This document shows positions 6,674 to 13,057 of a DNA stretch of 13,057 nt, in pieces (position 1 is the first letter of the stretch; every line of letters starts with the position of its first letter). The notes beneath the pieces were generated by a model that worked only from the letters and a program-made list of their open reading frames with translations, searched no databases and had not been told where the DNA came from. Location of the stretch: assembly GCA_964399735.1 (NCBI GenBank), contig CAYNSO010000100.1, positions 1 to 13,057 of the forward strand, given 5' to 3'. The translations under genes were made by a program, and so were the position numbers. The stretch comes from Fontivivens sp964399735. GTDB lineage: Bacteria > Zhuqueibacterota > Zhuqueibacteria > Residuimicrobiales > Krinioviventaceae.

Positions 6674-7381
6674 ATGGAAAAATTCAGGTATATCATTTAT
6701 TTCTTTGTTCTTTTATGTTTAACTATTTATTTGGGGTGCGGTAAGAGTTCTACAGAACCAAAACCGACCGGCGGAAAAATTAACGGCTCGGTTAGTAATG
6801 CTCAATCCGGTAATATGCTAGTCAATCAGCAGGCGTGGATTTTTAATCAGGACAGCCTGATAGCCACAACCAATAACGACGGCAGTTTTTCCTGGACTGT
6901 TAAAAAAGATGGCGCTTACCAGTTACTGTGTTCTGCGCTGGGTTACCTCGATGCCACAATACAGGTACAGGTAAGCGGCGGCAAAGCCTCCAGTTGTACT
7001 TTCTCATTAACCCCCGATACCCGCACCGGCCGGATTTACGGAGAATTTCAGGATATGAATTTGTTTATTGAAAAAGCCGCCGCCAAACCGGAGCTAAATA
7101 ACTGGAACAGTAAGGAAACATGGGAAGGAGTAACCGGCGCTACTTTAATGTCCAATAATTTGCTTTATAAGGTTCCGGTACGCAGTGTCGTTCTGGGCGA
7201 CAGCACGCTGGTTCCTTCCGATACCTTTCCTTCCGATGACTGGGGTCAGTATTGGATGGATTTGCAGCAAGGAACTTATTATTTAAAAGCGACCTGTGAG
7301 GGTTATAAAGATGCAGGACGTGTAGTTACAATTTACCCGGATTCAACCCAGTACATAAACTTTTATCTTTACCGGCAATAA
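6674..7381 (+). CDS. Lipoprotein with carboxypeptidase-regulatory-like domains
   Basis: A 235-residue predicted lipoprotein. Residues 1-21 form a signal peptide with a long hydrophobic core ending Y-L-G, then C22, the lipid-attachment cysteine; residue -3 is Tyr rather than the usual Leu, a slightly atypical lipobox. The mature N-terminus CGKSSTEPKP is a flexible tether common in FCB-group lipoproteins. Residues about 34-112 form a beta-sandwich resembling the carboxypeptidase regulatory-like (CarboxypepD_reg) fold: INGSVSNAQSG, then TTNNDGSFSWTV, then YQLLCSALGYLDA. Residues 113-235 look like a second, more divergent module (GRIYGEFQDMN to YYLKATCEGYKDAGRVV). No catalytic motif is visible. 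It is probably a surface or periplasmic structural or binding protein. ATG 6674 is preceded by AGGTGG at 6662-6667. Transcription ends at the hairpin at 7435-7480. Confidence 0.8.
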   Translation: MEKFRYIIYFFVLLCLTIYLGCGKSSTEPKPTGGKINGSVSNAQSGNMLVNQQAWIFNQDSLIATTNNDGSFSWTVKKDGAYQLLCSALGYLDATIQVQVSGGKASSCTFSLTPDTRTGRIYGEFQDMNLFIEKAAAKPELNNWNSKETWEGVTGATLMSNNLLYKVPVRSVVLGDSTLVPSDTFPSDDWGQYWMDLQQGTYYLKATCEGYKDAGRVVTIYPDSTQYINFYLYRQ

Positions 7382-7434
7382 AGGATAGTTTAGTTTATTT
7401 ACAAATAGAAAATTCGACAACTGAATAGAATTAA

Positions 7435-7480
7435 AAAAGGCTTGTATCGGTCAAGTGTTCCGAAACAAGCCTTTTGTTTT
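7435..7480. terminator. Bidirectional intrinsic terminator between convergent genes
   Basis: Arms aaaaggcttgt (7435-7445) and acaagcctttt (7465-7475) pair perfectly over 11 bp. Inside, after one A-A mismatch, tcgg (7447-7450) pairs with ccga (7460-7463). The + strand has TTTTGTTTT after the stem, and the A-run at 7433-7438 provides the U-run for the minus strand. It lies between the lipoprotein gene (plus) and the UspA-like gene (minus), so it can end both transcripts. Confidence 0.9.
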
Positions 7481-7557
7481 AAGAATTTATCTGAATAATT
7501 TTATTCAGGTATTATAAACCGTCGAAATAACGCTATAAATGCTAACTGCTTAATCAC
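7481..7557. other. Short spacer after the terminator
   Basis: AT-rich 77-bp spacer between the bidirectional terminator and the stop codon of the minus-strand UspA-like gene. Nothing further is visible. Confidence 0.4.
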
Positions 7558-7977
7558 TTAATCAACACAGGGCACAACCAGCATGGGGCAGGTAACCAGA
7601 TCGGCAACCCGTTCGTCTGTTGAATCAGTTACAACTGCTTGTATTTTGTTTTTTGAACGATGTCCAATAACCAGCAGGTCGGCTTTTTCAGCAACACCGG
7701 CAATTTCTTTGGCGTATTGAGCGCTTTCGATGATCGTAACTTTAACCTCTTCGGAGATTGTTTTAAAACCGGCTTTTTTAATCAAAGCTCTGATCTCATC
7801 CTCTGTCGTTAACGGCAAAGTATCCATCATTAAATGCGGTTTTCCTGCGGCCGGATCATTAACATGGACTATGCTCAGTTTGGCTTCCAGAGCTTTGGTG
7901 ACGCGTACCGCTTCTTTAATGACGCTTGTTTCATCATCAGTACCATCCAGCGCGAGCAAGATTTTTTTGTAAAGCAT
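7558..7977 (-). CDS. Universal stress protein, UspA family
   Basis: A 139-residue single-domain Usp protein, the standard family length. It shows the first strand ILLALDGTDDE with the conserved aspartate (D11), SIVHVND at the end of the second strand, ADLLVIG (99-105), and the closing CPMLVVP strand. The usual ATP-binding loop G-x2-G-x9-G-(S/T) is degenerate: after G105 the second glycine is missing and the final G-S is D118-S119. The protein therefore probably belongs to the non-ATP-binding (UspA-like) branch. Usp proteins act in the cytosol, usually as dimers, during stress or growth arrest, but the partner is unknown here. Strong ribosome site GAGGAGG lies just upstream on the minus strand. 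It follows the giant protease gene by 125 bp on the same strand. Confidence 0.9.
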   Translation of the reverse strand: MLYKKILLALDGTDDETSVIKEAVRVTKALEAKLSIVHVNDPAAGKPHLMMDTLPLTTEDEIRALIKKAGFKTISEEVKVTIIESAQYAKEIAGVAEKADLLVIGHRSKNKIQAVVTDSTDERVADLVTCPMLVVPCVD

Positions 7978-8102
7978 TATTTCCTCCTCATAAACTCGAT
8001 CAGGTTATTATCCTCAAATATTGAAACATATTTTTTCATGTAATTTATTCGAGTCAATATAATAAATATATCCTGAAAGAGCAAATAAATCATAATTTCA
8101 CG
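7978..8102. other. Spacer between the protease and UspA-like genes
   Basis: AT-rich 125 bp. It contains the UspA ribosome site next to 7978. I see no convincing hairpin plus U-run to end the protease transcript, so read-through into the UspA-like gene is possible. Confidence 0.45.
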
Positions 8103-11100
8103 TTATTTAATCAACAGCATTTTTTTCACATCCCGGAAACCGTCAGCCGTCATTACATAATAATAAACGCCGCTGGGGTATGGCGCCGCATTCCAGGTCA
8201 GTGTTGCGGTGCCGGGCGGCAGATGGCGGGCTATTAACACATCGAGCAGCTGCCCGGCAAGATTGATAACCCGTACCTCCACATGACCGGGGCGGGGCAT
8301 ACCGCATTTGATGGTGGTTATCGGGTTGAATGGATTCGGGTAATTTTGCGCCAGGTAGTAATGTTCGGGGATAGCCTGCGAATCGTATTCCAAAATGCCG
8401 GAGCTTTCAAGGATAAATCCGAAAACGGTAGACCAGTTACTTTCGCCGGTTTCATTCTTTGCCAGCGCTCGCCAATAGTAATTCCCGGCGGCAAGATTTT
8501 CTGCAGGCATATAATGGCTGCTATCTATTTCTACGTCAAGCGCAGGCGAGGTAAAAAGAGTAGTCACATCCACCTGCAGCCGATAACCGGTGGCGAATTC
8601 CGATGCAGTCCAGCTAAACAGCGGAGTTGGAGTGGTGATGATGGCCACATCGGCCGGAGTAAGCAGACTAACGGCTGCCGGCAGCGGACTGTGAATTGTA
8701 AAAGCGCTGTCGCTGCTGTCGAACCAGTCGGGATTGGCCAGCGAGGTGATCTTGAGCGTGTAATCCGTTGCAGAGGGCAGGGTAAACGGCACGACCCATG
8801 CCAGCGAATCGTCATTAGCAGTGGCCGCCCGGATTGTAGAATTTATGATTCCGCTTTTAAACAGTTCGATTTTAACTAGCGATCCGGTATCGCCGGTTTT
8901 GTTCCAGGCGATAATATGTGTTGTTCCCTTTATCAGGATTTCGCCGCCTGTCGGTTCAATCAGCGTAATCGAAGGTCGTTCAAGTATGCCAAACTGAGCA
9001 TCGCTTTCATCCCATACCGTGTCATTGCTGGTTGAGGTAATGCGGATTTTATAATCATCGCCGGATACCAGCGCGGGCGGTATCATCCAGAAAAGGGAAT
9101 CATCATTGGCTGTAGTTTCACTGATAGTTGTTGTTAAAACCCCGTTTTTAAAAAGCTCGATTTTGATATTTTCACCCACTATACCGGTGTTTTGCCAGGT
9201 AATCGTCTGCATTGAATTTTTGTACCAGGTTTCACCGCCGTTGGGTGAGGTAACTATAAGCTGCGGATGGTCGGTTATGGTGAAAAGGCTGTCGCTGTCA
9301 TCCCATAGTTCTTTATTGGCAATGGAAGTGATTTTTATTTTATAGAGTTTTCCGTTATTAACGTTAACCGGTACCGTCCATTTACAGGAACCGGTATTGG
9401 CGGCGTTCATGTTGACGAGCCGGTCAAAGCTGCCGTTTTTATAAAGGTCGATTTTAAGATTAGAGCCGACATTCCCCAGGCTGTTCCAGGTAATGGTTTG
9501 TGGCGAGCCTTTTAGCCAGCATTCGCCGCCATTGGGCGAGGTGAGTGTTAGCTGCGGAATATCGTCAATCGTAAAAGGCGCATCGCTTTCATCCCAAACG
9601 GCATTATCGGCAAGCGCAGTGATCCGCATCCGGTAATCGTTCCCGGCGGCGAGTGTATCGGGAACAGTCCAGCCCAGGGAATCGTCATTCGCCGTTGCTT
9701 CCTGAATAAAACCGATCAGGCTGCCGGCCTTGTAAAGACCTGTTTTAACCTGTCCGCCAACATCGCCAACGCTGTTCCATGCAATGATCTGGGGAGAGCC
9801 TTTCAACCAGGTTTCGCCGCCGTTGGGGACAAGTACGGTAATTTTGGGTTCATCGGCAATGGTAAAGGCGGCATTACTTTCATCCCATACCGTGTCGTTC
9901 ACAGCCGAGGTGATGCGTATTTTATAATTATTTCCGGCAGCAAGAGAGCCGGGTATTATCCAGGTATAAAAATTATTGTTGGCGGTCGTATCGCAGATAA
10001 CGCTGGCTATGCTGCCGGCTTGATACAGTTCAATTTTAACTTTATCACCCACATCCCCGGCGCAGGACCAGGATATAACCCTCGTTGAACCTTTATACCA
10101 GGTTTCGCCGCCGTTGGGTGCAGAGACAACCAGTTCCGGTTTAATCATATCCGGTTTTAGCAGTACCACATAATTCGTTTTTGTATCGGCGGCTCCTGGC
10201 GCCATGTTGCCTCCCAACTGAACCGGCCCGGTGGTTAGATGTTTTTCCCAGATCGTAAAATAATTAAACTTGTCATTTACATTAATAACCGAATTGGTCA
10301 GGGTAAAATCATTGCCCAACCAGTCCGGCGGCGCGGTAGCCCGGCTGTCGTAGGCTATATAAATGGTAGCGCCCTTGAGTAACTGGAAACGGATCATATC
10401 CGCCGAGGCGTTATTTTTATCGTCGTTGGCGGTGCGTATCCAGAACAGATGCTTTAAAGAGTCAGGTATCGACATGATTTGATAATTGCGGTCGGTGTAA
10501 TATTTTTCCTGTTCATCCAGATAAACCGCCTGGTAATTTGCCGGCATAAGGTTGCTGATGAATAATTTAACCGGCTCGATGCTTGCGGCTGTTTGAAATT
10601 GAAAAATATCGGACCACTCGCTGTTCGTCCCATCCAGAATAGTTTGCACCCGCCAGTAGCAGGTGGTGTTGGTTGGTAATATCCAGGCGGGAACATTATA
10701 ATGAAAAGTTAAAAGTGACGGATCTTCCAGTAATAAAGTAGTAAAGGCGTTGTCATTAGCAATTTGCAGCCGGTACATGGCATTGGTGGCAACATTCCAC
10801 TCCAGGCGGGTCATTGTACTCACATTTGTTTCGCCGTTAGCCGGGGCAAGCAATGTGGGTGGAACGGGAACAATCAATTCTTTTATGGTAAAATAATTAT
10901 CGCTTTCATCATAGGCAGAAGTAGTTGTGCCGGTGATCCTGATTTTGTATTTTGACCCGGCAGGAATGGCTTCACTGATATCCCAGGTAAAGTTTCCATC
11001 ATTCCGGGTGCCGCCCGATTTTAACCGCTGATAGAAAGCCCCGTTATTGTACAAATCCACATAAACCTGTTCATCAGTTGATATTCCGGTCCAGGTTATA

Positions 11101-12764
11101 ATGCGTTGTTCACTGTGTTTCCATGACTCGCCGCCATTTGGAACGAGAACTTTAAAATTATCGGTTTGCTCATAAGCATAAAAACTTTGATATTTTTGAT
11201 CCACGGTAACATAAGCAAAGCTGCGAAAGGTCGGATGAAAAGTATAACCTGTTTTTGATGGTGTTACCGTGCCGCTCCAGTTGTATGGAACTGTCTTTGA
11301 GTATTGGCCATTGTTATCGGTTGTGGTTGTACCGCCGCCATTGCTGAAAAAGAGGGAAACGTTACTGACGTACTCGTCTACAGTGGAAATAGTGCCAGAT
11401 ATTTGTGGATTTTCCTGGGCGCCGGGAATACGATACCCTGCAACGACTGTTCGTATCTCGTTTAATCCCCGTGCATTATCACCGTCCGTTACATGCCCGG
11501 TAGCTGCACCCTGGTGCATAATATCGGGATTGGAAAAATAACCAACCCGGCTTACTCCGTTTCCATTCCATGAATCCGTATACGACATAACCGAGCAATA
11601 ACGATAACCATTCTCACCGATCCAACGCCAGCCGGCAGAATAGGGGTAGAGACCGGGGCCGGGCTGCACTGCTTGATCCTTACGGTGATGCGTGCCCATA
11701 TTATGTCCCCATTCGTGGACCAGGGTATAGAACCAGGAGGTTTGCTGCACCCGCGCCAGGCAAAAACCCAGTTCAGGCCAACCGCCTCTTAAAGGTAATA
11801 ACCAGCCAACTCCGCCGACATCTTCACAACGGGTAAAAATAGCTGTCAAATCGACAAAGCTGGTATTCCGCCAATTATGTACTTCTTCAAGGTATCGAGG
11901 GGTACCTTCGCTTTCCCAGGGATCATAACCTGAATGAAATGTTAACCGATGTAAATCCGTAGAACTGCTGCCGCTTTCCGTATAATTGACCTCTTCTACC
12001 CGAACCAGGTTCAGAGTAATAGCGATATCACTATTATCCAGGGCCGTTTGCCCCAAACTCATCGCCTGCGAGATATTATTGTTTATTCCGTTCTCATTGC
12101 TTTGCGCCCAGGCTCTGGCTGCCGGGGTGTACACAATCATAACATCAATAGTTGTATTTTCACCGTTAGCGTCTGTTTTGGGTAAACCAAAAAGTGAAAC
12201 GTTATCATTTTTTATTAATTCATTTTTTTCTATCTGTTTCATGCTTGAATCAGGTGGAACAAGAACCGGGGCGCCTTCCAGGTAATTGACTGCCTGCGGA
12301 TTAATTTCTTTAATACAACACATTTTGTTTGTTTCATCGTAAACGATATGATAATTACAACCTTGTTTCGGTGTGTTGTGCAGGGCAATTAATTTTTCGC
12401 CGGTAAAAGTAATAAACAAGCGGGTCATTTCTTTTCCCGGCACACGACCGCGGATTGTGTAGGTACCCGGCAGGTAATTAAAGATTTTGTCTATAATAAT
12501 TGTGTCGGTAACATCGGCAAAGAGGTTGAGGATGAATTGATCGCCAATATCCAGGGCAGGGGAGCCGTCCGAATTTTGCAGCATATCGGGTTTGAGCGGC
12601 GCCAGCCGATAGCGGGCGGCGTCCTTTACATCAACGGTTGTAGCGCCGTTCATTCTCGCGTTGCTTGTTTCCAGGAACAATGAAACCAGCGGTCTCGCCT
12701 GGCATAGACCGGCTAAAATAATCAACATTATTATGAGCATAACAGCAGATTTTTTTTCAGTCAT
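8103..12764 (-). CDS. Giant secreted metzincin protease with repeated beta-sandwich modules and type IX sorting tail
   Basis: 1553-residue extracellular or surface protein. Order: signal peptide 1-23; pro-region-like segment to ~200; metzincin (reprolysin-like) domain ~204-445 with HExxHxxGxxH as HEWGHNMGTHH (H350, E351, H354, H360) and Met-turn CSVMSY (M393); a GYTFHP-type beta domain ~453-533; a Kre9/KNH-like 'PNGGE' module ~538-627; a fibronectin-III-like module ~634-726; an unnamed domain ~727-871; five more PNGGE modules 878-1361; a second fibronectin-III-like module ~1362-1453; and a C-terminal sorting domain with YPNPFNP at 1475-1481. The complete zinc site implies an active endopeptidase; the tail implies export by type IX secretion with removal or surface anchoring. 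I chose ATG 12764 over 12800 because MTEKK starts the signal peptide and has AGGAGA four bases upstream. Substrate is unknown. Confidence 0.93.
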   Translation of the reverse strand: MTEKKSAVMLIIMLIILAGLCQARPLVSLFLETSNARMNGATTVDVKDAARYRLAPLKPDMLQNSDGSPALDIGDQFILNLFADVTDTIIIDKIFNYLPGTYTIRGRVPGKEMTRLFITFTGEKLIALHNTPKQGCNYHIVYDETNKMCCIKEINPQAVNYLEGAPVLVPPDSSMKQIEKNELIKNDNVSLFGLPKTDANGENTTIDVMIVYTPAARAWAQSNENGINNNISQAMSLGQTALDNSDIAITLNLVRVEEVNYTESGSSSTDLHRLTFHSGYDPWESEGTPRYLEEVHNWRNTSFVDLTAIFTRCEDVGGVGWLLPLRGGWPELGFCLARVQQTSWFYTLVHEWGHNMGTHHRKDQAVQPGPGLYPYSAGWRWIGENGYRYCSVMSYTDSWNGNGVSRVGYFSNPDIMHQGAATGHVTDGDNARGLNEIRTVVAGYRIPGAQENPQISGTISTVDEYVSNVSLFFSNGGGTTTTDNNGQYSKTVPYNWSGTVTPSKTGYTFHPTFRSFAYVTVDQKYQSFYAYEQTDNFKVLVPNGGESWKHSEQRIITWTGISTDEQVYVDLYNNGAFYQRLKSGGTRNDGNFTWDISEAIPAGSKYKIRITGTTTSAYDESDNYFTIKELIVPVPPTLLAPANGETNVSTMTRLEWNVATNAMYRLQIANDNAFTTLLLEDPSLLTFHYNVPAWILPTNTTCYWRVQTILDGTNSEWSDIFQFQTAASIEPVKLFISNLMPANYQAVYLDEQEKYYTDRNYQIMSIPDSLKHLFWIRTANDDKNNASADMIRFQLLKGATIYIAYDSRATAPPDWLGNDFTLTNSVINVNDKFNYFTIWEKHLTTGPVQLGGNMAPGAADTKTNYVVLLKPDMIKPELVVSAPNGGETWYKGSTRVISWSCAGDVGDKVKIELYQAGSIASVICDTTANNNFYTWIIPGSLAAGNNYKIRITSAVNDTVWDESNAAFTIADEPKITVLVPNGGETWLKGSPQIIAWNSVGDVGGQVKTGLYKAGSLIGFIQEATANDDSLGWTVPDTLAAGNDYRMRITALADNAVWDESDAPFTIDDIPQLTLTSPNGGECWLKGSPQTITWNSLGNVGSNLKIDLYKNGSFDRLVNMNAANTGSCKWTVPVNVNNGKLYKIKITSIANKELWDDSDSLFTITDHPQLIVTSPNGGETWYKNSMQTITWQNTGIVGENIKIELFKNGVLTTTISETTANDDSLFWMIPPALVSGDDYKIRITSTSNDTVWDESDAQFGILERPSITLIEPTGGEILIKGTTHIIAWNKTGDTGSLVKIELFKSGIINSTIRAATANDDSLAWVVPFTLPSATDYTLKITSLANPDWFDSSDSAFTIHSPLPAAVSLLTPADVAIITTPTPLFSWTASEFATGYRLQVDVTTLFTSPALDVEIDSSHYMPAENLAAGNYYWRALAKNETGESNWSTVFGFILESSGILEYDSQAIPEHYYLAQNYPNPFNPITTIKCGMPRPGHVEVRVINLAGQLLDVLIARHLPPGTATLTWNAAPYPSGVYYYVMTADGFRDVKKMLLIK
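8106..8372 (-). other. Type IX secretion C-terminal sorting domain (part of protease)
   Basis: Residues about 1465-1553 of the protease. The AQNYPNPFNPITTI opening, a central VEVRVINLAGQLLDVL strand pair, the PSGVYYYVM strand and the basic KKMLLIK end are the hallmarks of the 'type A' sorting domain of FCB-group type IX cargo. No secretion machinery gene lies in the window. Confidence 0.88.
8682..10133 (-). repeat. Five tandem 97-residue PNGGE (Kre9/KNH-like) modules
   Basis: Each unit begins PNGGETW (PTGGEIL in the last), then has a hydrophobic strand ending in (I/V)(I/S/T)W, an (K)IELYK(A/N)G strand, TANDDSL-W-(V/I)P, a YKIRITS strand and WDESD-x-x-FTI. The motif starts at residues 884, 981, 1078, 1175 and 1272, an exact step of 97 residues (291 bp), with no insertion or deletion between any neighbours. 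A sixth, separate copy (motif at 543) lies on the other side of two different domains. Conservation is clear at protein level but partial at DNA level, consistent with old tandem duplication. Confidence 0.9.
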
Positions 12765-12768
12765 ATAG

Positions 12769-12774
12769 TCTCCT
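12769..12774 (-). promoter_or_regulatory. Ribosome site that decides the protease start
   Basis: AGGAGA on the minus strand, four bases before ATG 12764. The upstream in-frame ATG at 12800 has no such site and would put twelve mixed residues before the signal peptide. Confidence 0.7.
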
Positions 12775-12923
12775 GAAAAATATAAACTTGATAATATCAT
12801 ATTTCCCCTGGATGTTGATTGAATATTCTATTTCTCGGAGCAAGAATAAAAAAAGTCATCAAGGGAAATTTGATATTTGACAGTATATACGAAATAGAGG
12901 GGTTATTTGCAACAAAAATATTT

Positions 12924-12952
12924 AACCCGGTAAAATGTGATCATACCGGGTT
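12924..12952. repeat. Perfect 9-bp inverted repeat
   Basis: aacccggta (12924-12932) and taccgggtt (12944-12952) are perfect reverse complements separated by 11 bases. On the + strand the following sequence is TTTAATAATAATC, not a solid U-run. On the minus strand it is AAATATTTTTG, a better but imperfect one. It could be a terminator for a minus-strand gene beyond the window or an operator-like site. It lies 160 bp upstream of the protease start. Confidence 0.6.
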
Positions 12953-13033
12953 TAATAATAATCTTGGTTCTATATGCTTTTGTGTGGGTAATTTTACCGA
13001 TTGAACCATTGTTAAAAGTATAAAAGGCTCAAT

Positions 13034-13057
13034 ATGAACACATTGTATCAAGTTCTT
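13034..13057 (+). CDS. Possible start of a gene running off the right edge
   Basis: ATG 13034 is preceded by aaaagg about seven bases upstream and stays open to the window edge (MNTLYQVL). Eight codons are far too few to establish a gene; it is noted only so that it can be checked against the adjoining sequence. Confidence 0.2.

Noticed and set aside
8283..8879. 198-aa plus-strand frame inside the protease gene
   Set aside because: It runs antisense to the fibronectin-III-like and sorting-domain coding sequence, which is strongly conserved in pattern; no ribosome site or recognisable motif.
8682..10133. CRISPR-like or satellite explanation for the 291-bp periodicity
   Set aside because: The period is in-frame, lies wholly within one reading frame, and is conserved at protein level with diverged DNA; it is a protein module array.
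12819..13004. 61-aa plus-strand frame starting with TTG
   Set aside because: It needs a TTG start without a ribosome site, crosses the perfect inverted repeat at 12924-12952, and resembles nothing recognisable.

Overview
The window looks like a piece of a draft or metagenome-derived bacterial genome from the FCB side of the tree (Calditrichota / KSB1 / Ignavibacteria-like rather than a typical Bacteroidetes). This is an inference. It rests on a very large secreted protein ending in a YPNPFNP-type C-terminal sorting domain (type IX secretion signature), a lipoprotein beginning C-G-K-S-S-T-E-P, an outer-membrane barrel whose signal peptide ends near Y-P-Q, and moderate G+C. A run of exactly 100 N (3309-3408) is a scaffold gap inside a gene.

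Layout. 1-681 has no gene. It holds two 64-bp direct repeats (60/64 identical) flanking two hairpins, followed by a candidate promoter. 682-1674 (+) is dihydroorotase pyrC, with every metal and carbamate ligand present. 1777-2409 (+) is a small outer-membrane beta-barrel protein. 2552-2938 (+) is the decayed tail of an amidohydrolase, with an apparent internal deletion and two compensating frameshifts. 3105-4618 (+) is a SEC-C zinc-motif protein interrupted by the assembly gap. It is followed by a doubtful 61-aa membrane ORF that overlaps its end, then a calcineurin-like phosphoesterase (4831-5580) and an unusual coiled-coil plus RCK_C protein (5665-6228). After a 445-bp gene-free stretch comes a lipoprotein (6674-7381), which converges through a bidirectional terminator on a minus-strand UspA-like protein (7558-7977). 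Most of the right third (8103-12764, minus) is one gene for a 1553-residue secreted metzincin protease with a modular beta-sandwich stalk and a type IX sorting tail. The last 293 bases hold a perfect 9-bp inverted repeat and possibly the first codons of a next gene.

How it fits together. Only pyrC belongs to a named biosynthetic pathway, and no other pyrimidine gene is present. The + strand genes from 3105 to 6228 are closely spaced and may be partly co-transcribed, but no shared function is visible. The barrel, the lipoprotein and the giant protease are envelope or extracellular proteins of the kind that vary between related strains. I found no CRISPR array, transposase, toxin-antitoxin pair, tRNA or rRNA. 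The best leads for something undescribed are the stand-alone RCK_C protein, the exact 97-residue module array and the unnamed ~145-residue domain in the protease, and the composite repeat at the left end.
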